Assembly (NCBI RefSeq): GCF_029892105.1
Contig: NZ_JARZAJ010000043.1
Coordinates: 1-54,049, forward strand
Source of the DNA: Kitasatospora sp. GP82
Lineage (GTDB): Bacteria; Actinomycetota; Actinomycetes; Streptomycetales; Streptomycetaceae
DNA: 54,049 nt
Direction of reading: 5' to 3'
The notes beneath the pieces are model-generated. The model had not been told where the DNA came from. It made no database searches and saw only the letters and a program-made list of their open reading frames with translations. Numbering within the stretch: the first letter of the stretch is position 1; each line of letters begins with the position of its first letter. The position numbers were made by a program, and so were the translations under genes. Below, piece after piece: positions 48,961 to 54,049 of the stretch.

Positions 48961-49482
48961 CTACCCCCTGGGCAGCGGCTCCCACTCCTCCGCCGTCAGC
49001 GCGAACCGCTCGTGGTCGCGCCAGGCGCCGTCCAGGAAGAGCATCCTGGGGGTGAAGCCCTCGTGCCGGAAGCCGAGCCGCTTCGCCATTGCGATCGAAC
49101 GCCCGTTCTCCGGCTGGACGTTGATCTCCAGCCGGTGCAGGCCCAGACCTCCCGCCTCCAGCGGGGCGAAACAGCGGTCCACCACCAGCCGCATGCCCTC
49201 GCTCATCCTGCCCGTCCCGGCGAACGGCAGGTAGGAGTCGTAGCCGAGCGCGGCATTGCAGAACCGGCCCATGACGATGTTGGCCACATTGCACTTGCCG
49301 ACCAGACCGCCGGTCTCCACGTCCACGATCAGGAGGGTCCGCAGTCCCGGTCCCTGACGCTCCAGCAGATCGGGCAGGCCGTCCGGTTCGACCGGGTTCC
49401 ACCGGCCGACGTGCTCCGCGGAGCGGCGGACCGCCTCGGCGTACTGGGCCGCGTCTGCGGGCTTCGGCGCCCGGATCATCAC
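48961..49482 (-). CDS. GNAT family N-acetyltransferase, RimJ/RimL type
   Basis: A protein of about 173 residues of the RimJ/RimL-like acetyltransferase group: MIRAPKPADAAQYAEAVRRS at the start, GKCNVANIVMGRFCNAALGY as the middle strand region, and RMSEGMRLVVDRCF, then HRLEINVQPENGRSIAMAKRL near the acetyl-CoA site, finally GFRHEGFTPRMLFLDGAW. The target (a protein N-terminus or small molecule) is unknown. The GTG at 49482 was chosen from GGGGGG 7 bases upstream; ATGs at 49497 and 49500 are also possible. Confidence 0.8.
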   Translation of the reverse strand: MMIRAPKPADAAQYAEAVRRSAEHVGRWNPVEPDGLPDLLERQGPGLRTLLIVDVETGGLVGKCNVANIVMGRFCNAALGYDSYLPFAGTGRMSEGMRLVVDRCFAPLEAGGLGLHRLEINVQPENGRSIAMAKRLGFRHEGFTPRMLFLDGAWRDHERFALTAEEWEPLPRG

Positions 49483-49522
49483 TCGCACGCCCCCCATCAT
49501 CCGCCATGCGCCCGGTTCACGC

Positions 49523-49556
49523 GTACGGCCCACAGCCACGGGGCTGTGGGCCGTAC
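49523..49556 (-). terminator. Perfect 15-bp terminator after ffh
   Basis: GTACGGCCCACAGCC (49523-49537) pairs perfectly with 49542-49556 around ACGG. It lies 50 bases after the ffh stop and 41 bases before the GNAT start; without a T-run but with a very strong stem it can end transcription in either direction. Confidence 0.8.
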
Positions 49557-49605
49557 CGGAACGAGCCCTGGCGGAGCTACCGGACCACCGGGGCGGGCTC
49601 CCGGG

Positions 49606-51171
49606 TCAGAGCAGGTCCTTGAACTCCTTGGGGAGCTCGAAGTCGGCCGGCCCCTTGCCCGCGCCGAGGCCGAAGGCGCCGCCCTCGGCCGGGGCCTGCG
49701 CGCCACCGGGGCCGAGCGCCTTGCGCTGGGCGGCGGCCGCCTCCTCCTGGGCCCGCTTCAGCGGGTTGCCGGACTTCTTGCGTCCCTTGGCCGCCGGGGC
49801 CTTCTTGGCGGACTTCTTGCCGCCACCGCCCATACCCGGGATCCCCGGCATGCCGGGGATGCCCTTGCCCGAGGCCATCGCGGACATCATCTTGCGGGCG
49901 TCGAAGAAGCGCTCGACCAGGTTGTTGACCTCGCCGACCTGGACGCCCGAACCCTTGGCGATACGGGCGCGCCGCGAGCCGTTGATGATCTTCGGGTCGG
50001 TCCGCTCGGCCGGGGTCATCGACTTGATGATGGCGCCGACGCGGTCGACGTCCTTGTCGTCGATGTTGTTGATCTGCTCGCGGATCTGGCCCATGCCCGG
50101 CAGCATGCCGAGCAGCTTGGAGATCGAGCCCATCTTGCGGACCTGCTCGAGCTGGGCCAGGAAGTCGTCGAGGGTGAAGTCCTTGCCGCCGCCCTGCAGC
50201 TTGGAGGCGATCTTCTCGGCCTCGGCCTGCGAGAAGGTCTGCTCGGCCTTCTCGATCAGGCTGAGGACGTCACCCATGCCGAGGATGCGCGAGGCCATCC
50301 GGTCCGGGTGGAAGGCGTCGAAGTCGTCGACCTTCTCGCCGTTGGAGGCGAACATGATCTGGCGGCCGGTGACATGCGCCACCGAGAGCGCCGCACCACC
50401 GCGGGCGTCACCGTCCAGCTTGGACAGCACCACACCGGTGAAGTCGACGCCTTCGAGGAAGGCCTGCGCGGTGGTCACCGCGTCCTGGCCGATCATCGCG
50501 TCGAGGACGAACAGCACCTCGTCCGGGTTGATCGCGGCCCGGATGTCCGCGGCCTGCTGCATCAGCTCGGCGTCGATACCGAGGCGGCCCGCGGTGTCGA
50601 CGATGACGATGTCGTGCTGCTTCTGCTTGGCGTACTCGATCGAGTCGCGGGCGACCTTGACCGGGTCGCCGACGCCGTTGCCCGGCTCGGGGCCGTAGAA
50701 GGCGACCTGGGCCCGGTCGGCCACCACACCGAGCTGGGTGACGGCATTGGGGCGCTGGAGGTCACAGGCGACCAGCAGCGGGGTGTGCTTCTGCTGCTTC
50801 AGCCAGTGGCCCAGCTTGCCCGCGAGGGTGGTCTTGCCCGCACCCTGCAGACCGGCCAGCATGATGACCGTCGGGCCCGACTTGGCGTACCGCAGGCGCC
50901 GGGTCTCGCCACCGAGGATGTTGACGAGCTCCTCGTTGACGATCTTGACGACCTGCTGGGCGGGGTTCAGCGCGCCGGAGACCTCGGAGCCCAGCGCACG
51001 GTCCTTGACCTGCTTGATGAAGGCCCGCACCACCGGCAGCGCGACATCCGCTTCGAGCAGGGCGATCCGGATCTCGCGGGCGGTGGCGTCGATGTCCGCC
51101 TCACTGAGGCGGCCCTTGCCCCGGAGGTTCTTGAACGTCGCTGCGAGGCGGTCGGAAAGAGTGTCGAACAC
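49606..51171 (-). CDS. ffh: Signal recognition particle protein Ffh
   Basis: A 521-residue SRP54-type GTPase that targets membrane proteins to the translocon with 4.5S RNA and FtsY. The N domain (1-95) is followed by the G domain with GLQGAGKTT (107-115), DTAGRLGID and TKLDGDARGGAAL; the methionine-rich M domain with GMPGIPGMGGGGKK covers about 300-440. The tail is Lys/Ala/Gly-rich. The ATG is at 51171. It follows glnD by 245 bases. Confidence 0.96.
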   Translation of the reverse strand: MFDTLSDRLAATFKNLRGKGRLSEADIDATAREIRIALLEADVALPVVRAFIKQVKDRALGSEVSGALNPAQQVVKIVNEELVNILGGETRRLRYAKSGPTVIMLAGLQGAGKTTLAGKLGHWLKQQKHTPLLVACDLQRPNAVTQLGVVADRAQVAFYGPEPGNGVGDPVKVARDSIEYAKQKQHDIVIVDTAGRLGIDAELMQQAADIRAAINPDEVLFVLDAMIGQDAVTTAQAFLEGVDFTGVVLSKLDGDARGGAALSVAHVTGRQIMFASNGEKVDDFDAFHPDRMASRILGMGDVLSLIEKAEQTFSQAEAEKIASKLQGGGKDFTLDDFLAQLEQVRKMGSISKLLGMLPGMGQIREQINNIDDKDVDRVGAIIKSMTPAERTDPKIINGSRRARIAKGSGVQVGEVNNLVERFFDARKMMSAMASGKGIPGMPGIPGMGGGGKKSAKKAPAAKGRKKSGNPLKRAQEEAAAAQRKALGPGGAQAPAEGGAFGLGAGKGPADFELPKEFKDLL

Positions 51172-51375
51172 GTCGGTCGCGGGTCCCTTGCGGCATCGGT
51201 ACGGGTACTGTCGTCGCCCCCAGGGTATCCGCCCGCCCCAGGTACGGTCTCCACCCCACCTCCGGCTCAGCCCGCGACGCCCTCCGGCGCCCGCTTGACC
51301 GGCGTGCGGCCGGCCTTCGGGACGAGGGTCACACGCCGCTCACCGCTGGCGGCGGGTCGAGGTCGCGGGCGGGGT

Positions 51376-51392
51376 CCGGCGGATTCCGCCGG
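51376..51392 (-). terminator. Terminator after glnD
   Basis: CCGGCGG (51376-51382) and CCGCCGG (51386-51392) form a perfect 7-bp stem with loop ATT, 24 bases past the glnD stop. Confidence 0.55.
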
Positions 51393-51416
51393 TGCTCGCC
51401 CGGATTCTCCCGGTGC

Positions 51417-53861
51417 TCACCCGAGCGCCTCCCGCACCTGCGCCGCCACCTCGCCGGCGCGCTCGGGCGTGAGCGGGCGGCCCTCGGGGTCCGTGAGGTA
51501 GAAGGCGTCCACCGCATCCGCGCCGAGCGTGCTGACGTGGGCGGTACGGACGACCACCCCGGCCGCGTCCAGCGCCCGGCCGATGCGGTGCAGCAGGCCG
51601 GGGGCGTCGTGGGCGCGGACCTCCAGGATGGTGGCGCTGGACGACGCCCCGGGGGCGACCGCCACCACCGGGGGCGGGGTGGTGATGCCCCGGCGGCGCG
51701 GGGCGGCGGCGTCCCGTTCGGCGAGCTTGCGGGCCACGTCCAGCGAGCCGTCCAGGGCCCGGCGCAGGTCGGCCCGCAGCCGGTCCGCCTCCGGCAGTTC
51801 GCCGTACTCGGCGGCGACCTTCCAGCGGATCAGCAGCACCGGACCCTCGCCGATCGGGTCGAGCAGACGCAGCGCGGCCGAACGGACCGTCAGCCGGTGC
51901 AGCGCGATCACTCCGGCCGCCGTGCTCAGCAGTGCAGGGCGGTCCGGGATGGCCAGGGTCAGCTCGACGCCCATCGGCTCGCTGCCGAAGGCGTCCTGCT
52001 GCGCCTGGGCGAGCAGAGCGAGGGCCGGTTCACCGGTCCGGGCGGCCTCCACGGCGAGGCGCTCCTGATCGACCGTCGGCTCGGCCTCGGCCGGGAAGGG
52101 GTCGGCGCCCGCGAGCTGCGCGGCCACCCGGTCGACCAGCCGGTCCACCAGCGAGGCCCGCCAGCTGCTCCAGGCGGCGGGTCCGGTGGCGGTGGCGTCG
52201 GCCTCGGTGAGGGCGTGCAGCAGCTCCAGGTGCGGGAGGGTGCCGACCACCTTGGTGACCAGGTCGATGGTGGCCGGGTCGTCCGGGTCGCGGCGGGTGG
52301 CGGTGTCGATCAGCGTCAGGTGGTGGCGGACCAGCAGGGCCAGGGTCTCGGTGTCGGCCTTGTCGAAGCCCATCCGGACGGCCACGTCCCGGACGATCAC
52401 CTCGCCCGCCTCGGAGTGGTCACCCGGCCAGCCCTTGCCGAGGTCGTGCAGCAGGGCGGCGACCAGCAGCAGGTCCGGCCTGGCCACCCGGCGGGTCATC
52501 GCGGCCGCCTTGACCGCCGTCTCGACCAGGTGCCGGTCGACCGTCCAGCGGTGTACGGCGTTGCGCTGCGGCCGGCAGCGCACCCGCTCCCAGTCCGGCA
52601 GCAGGCGGGTGATCAGGCCCTCGGCCTCCAGCGCCTCCCAGACCGGCAGACAGGACTCCCCCGCGCCGAGCAGGGTGATCAGCTGCTCCCTGGCCTCGTC
52701 CGGCCACGGCACGGGCAGTGGCCTGGTCTCGGCGGCCAGTCGGCGGACCGTCGAGTGCCCCACGGCCAGCCCGGCCTGCGCGGCCGCGGCGGCGGCGCGC
52801 AGCGGCAGGACGGGATCCTGCGCCGGGCGGGCGCTCTGGGCGAGCACCGCCTCGCCGTCCTGCTCGACCACGCCCTCGGCGAGCGGCCTGCGCTCTATGG
52901 CGCCGTGCGCCACCGCGCCCGCACCGCGCCCGACCCCGGTGAACGGGAAGGCCAGCCGGGCCACCCGGCGCCCCCGGCTGACGCGCGCCGCCAGGATGCG
53001 CTCCACGGCCCGCCAGGTGACGTCGCCGGCATAGGCGATGGTGCGGGCCGCCTCGTACACCTGGCGCAGCAGCGTGTCGGCGTCGAGCACGCCGAGCTGG
53101 GCGGCGACCTGGTCCTGGTCGTGCAGGCCGAGGCGTTCGGTGGCGCGTCCGGTCGTGAGGTGCAGGGCGTCGCGGACGTCGGCCAGCTTGGCGGCTGCCG
53201 CGTCCAGGCCGTCCCTGGGGGCGTCGGCGAGCCAGCTGGCGGCGATCGCGTTGAGTGCGGCCACATCGCGCAGCCCGCCCCTGGCCTCCTTGAGGTCGGG
53301 CTCCAGCAGGAAGGACAACTCGCCGTGGCGCTCGGCGCGTTCGAGGCAGAGCCGGCGGAGTTCGGGCAGCCGCTTGGCGGCGGCGGCGCGCCAGTCGGCG
53401 AGGACGGCCGAGCGCAGGGTGGCGGTCAGCGCGGGGTCGCCCGCGAGGTGGCGGGCGTCCAGCAGGCCGAGCTGCGCCTTGAGGTCCTCGGCGGCCACCG
53501 CGCGGGCCTCGGCCACGGTGCGTACGGAGTGGTCGAGCGCGGTGCCGCCGTCCCAGACGGGGTACCAGATCCGTTCGGGCAGCCGGGGGTCGAGCGCTCC
53601 CTGGTGCAGCAGCAGAACGTCCAGGTCGCTGCGCGGCGAGAGCTCCCCGCGCCCGTACCCGCCGACCGCCACCAGGGCGGTTCCCGACGGTGCCCCGCAG
53701 GCCCCGTACAGCTCGGTGAGCCAGTCGTCGGCCAGGGCGGCGAGGGCGGCCCGGCGCTCGGCGCCGCCGCGGCCCGGCTCGGCGAGCAGCCGGGCGCGGG
53801 CGGCGGCAAAGCCGGAGGGGCCGACCGGGTCGTCGGCGGGAGGGGTGTCGGAGGTCGTCAC
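51417..53861 (-). CDS. glnD: Protein-PII uridylyltransferase/adenylyltransferase GlnD
   Basis: An 814-residue nitrogen sensor that modifies and de-modifies the PII protein GlnK. The nucleotidyltransferase motif VGGYGRGELSPRSDLD (about 66-81), the PII-UTase linker domain, the HD motif LLHDLGKGWPGDHS near 460, and two C-terminal ACT domains (IPDRPALLSTAAGVIALHRL near 600; RAHDAPGLLHRIGRALDAAG near 740) are all present. In actinobacteria it adenylylates GlnK and is usually downstream of amtB-glnK. The window ends right upstream, so these partners cannot be seen. GTG start at 53861. Confidence 0.95.
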   Translation of the reverse strand: MTTSDTPPADDPVGPSGFAAARARLLAEPGRGGAERRAALAALADDWLTELYGACGAPSGTALVAVGGYGRGELSPRSDLDVLLLHQGALDPRLPERIWYPVWDGGTALDHSVRTVAEARAVAAEDLKAQLGLLDARHLAGDPALTATLRSAVLADWRAAAAKRLPELRRLCLERAERHGELSFLLEPDLKEARGGLRDVAALNAIAASWLADAPRDGLDAAAAKLADVRDALHLTTGRATERLGLHDQDQVAAQLGVLDADTLLRQVYEAARTIAYAGDVTWRAVERILAARVSRGRRVARLAFPFTGVGRGAGAVAHGAIERRPLAEGVVEQDGEAVLAQSARPAQDPVLPLRAAAAAAQAGLAVGHSTVRRLAAETRPLPVPWPDEAREQLITLLGAGESCLPVWEALEAEGLITRLLPDWERVRCRPQRNAVHRWTVDRHLVETAVKAAAMTRRVARPDLLLVAALLHDLGKGWPGDHSEAGEVIVRDVAVRMGFDKADTETLALLVRHHLTLIDTATRRDPDDPATIDLVTKVVGTLPHLELLHALTEADATATGPAAWSSWRASLVDRLVDRVAAQLAGADPFPAEAEPTVDQERLAVEAARTGEPALALLAQAQQDAFGSEPMGVELTLAIPDRPALLSTAAGVIALHRLTVRSAALRLLDPIGEGPVLLIRWKVAAEYGELPEADRLRADLRRALDGSLDVARKLAERDAAAPRRRGITTPPPVVAVAPGASSSATILEVRAHDAPGLLHRIGRALDAAGVVVRTAHVSTLGADAVDAFYLTDPEGRPLTPERAGEVAAQVREALG

Positions 53862-53941
53862 GTCAGGGTCCCCATCCGTGGTGCGGGTGGTGCGGAGCGG
53901 CTGCGCCTGTGCCTGTCCCGAATGCTAGGGCCATGCACTGT

Positions 53942-54049
53942 CCGGGGCGCGGGGGGGGGGGGGTTTAACCCGCAGCGCCCCCCCCCCCGGGGGGGGCCGC
54001 GGGGGTTGGAGGCCGCGGGGCCGCCGCCCCCCCGGACGGCCCCGGCGGC
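53942..54049. other. Low-complexity poly-G/poly-C end
   Basis: Contains runs of about 13 G, 12 C and 8 G with TTTAAC between. It encodes nothing sensible, whereas glnD would be expected to be preceded by glnK. Most likely an unreliable sequence end. Confidence 0.6.

Noticed and set aside
47983..51501. Very long plus-strand open frame (1172 codons) opposite the ftsH relic, GNAT gene and ffh
   Set aside because: It is antisense to conserved genes, has no homology I recognise and arises from GC-rich codon bias.

Overview
The window is high-GC DNA with GTG starts, leaderless-type promoters and a gene order typical of Streptomycetaceae (Streptomyces or Kitasatospora). Diagnostic pieces are whiG, a cluster of four type I signal peptidases, the rpsP-KH-rimM-trmD-rplS block and the rpsB-tsf-pyrH-frr-cdsA block. 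No mobile element, CRISPR array, tRNA or rRNA was seen. The last ~100 bases are poly-G/poly-C low-complexity sequence that looks like a poor contig end.

Positions 1-2.6 kb hold a small operon of an SRPBCC protein, a DUF4166 protein and a TetR regulator, preceded by two copies of a TTGAGC-N4-GCTCA palindrome. Positions 2.8-20.9 kb form a polyamine uptake and catabolism locus: methylmalonate-semialdehyde dehydrogenase, an unknown small protein, a DAO-family amine oxidoreductase, PotC/PotB/PotA permeases and ATPase with two PotD-like lipoproteins, two aminoaldehyde dehydrogenases, two class-III aminotransferases, a PucR regulator (like EpuRI of S. coelicolor) and an AsnC regulator translationally coupled to its aminotransferase. 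Together they could import putrescine/spermidine and convert them through aminoaldehydes to GABA or beta-alanine, and on to malonate semialdehyde and acetyl-CoA.

Positions 21-23 kb carry an ABC ATPase with degenerate motifs and its FtsX-like partner. From 23 kb to the end lies the conserved housekeeping region, almost all on the minus strand: rlmN, cdsA, frr, pyrH, tsf, rpsB; then a degenerate M23 protein (plus strand), a TetR regulator, whiG, dprA, yifB, yraN, a DUF2469 gene, a Nudix gene, sipZ-sipY-sipX-sipW, rplS, trmD, rimM, a KH protein gene, rpsP, a HEXXH zinc-protein gene, an archaeal-type proS, a methyltransferase-like gene (plus), a decayed ftsH pseudogene, a GNAT gene, ffh and glnD. 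Strong hairpins mark many junctions in this region.

The most notable items are the ftsH relic next to ffh, two pairs of DnaA boxes with identical 17-bp spacing, the double operator of the SRPBCC/DUF4166/TetR operon, palindromes around the PucR gene, the degenerate M23 and ABC proteins, and a perfect hairpin followed by a long polypyrimidine tract that splits the rpsP-rimM-trmD operon. Start codons were chosen from Shine-Dalgarno or leaderless -10 signals; where this is uncertain the entry says so.
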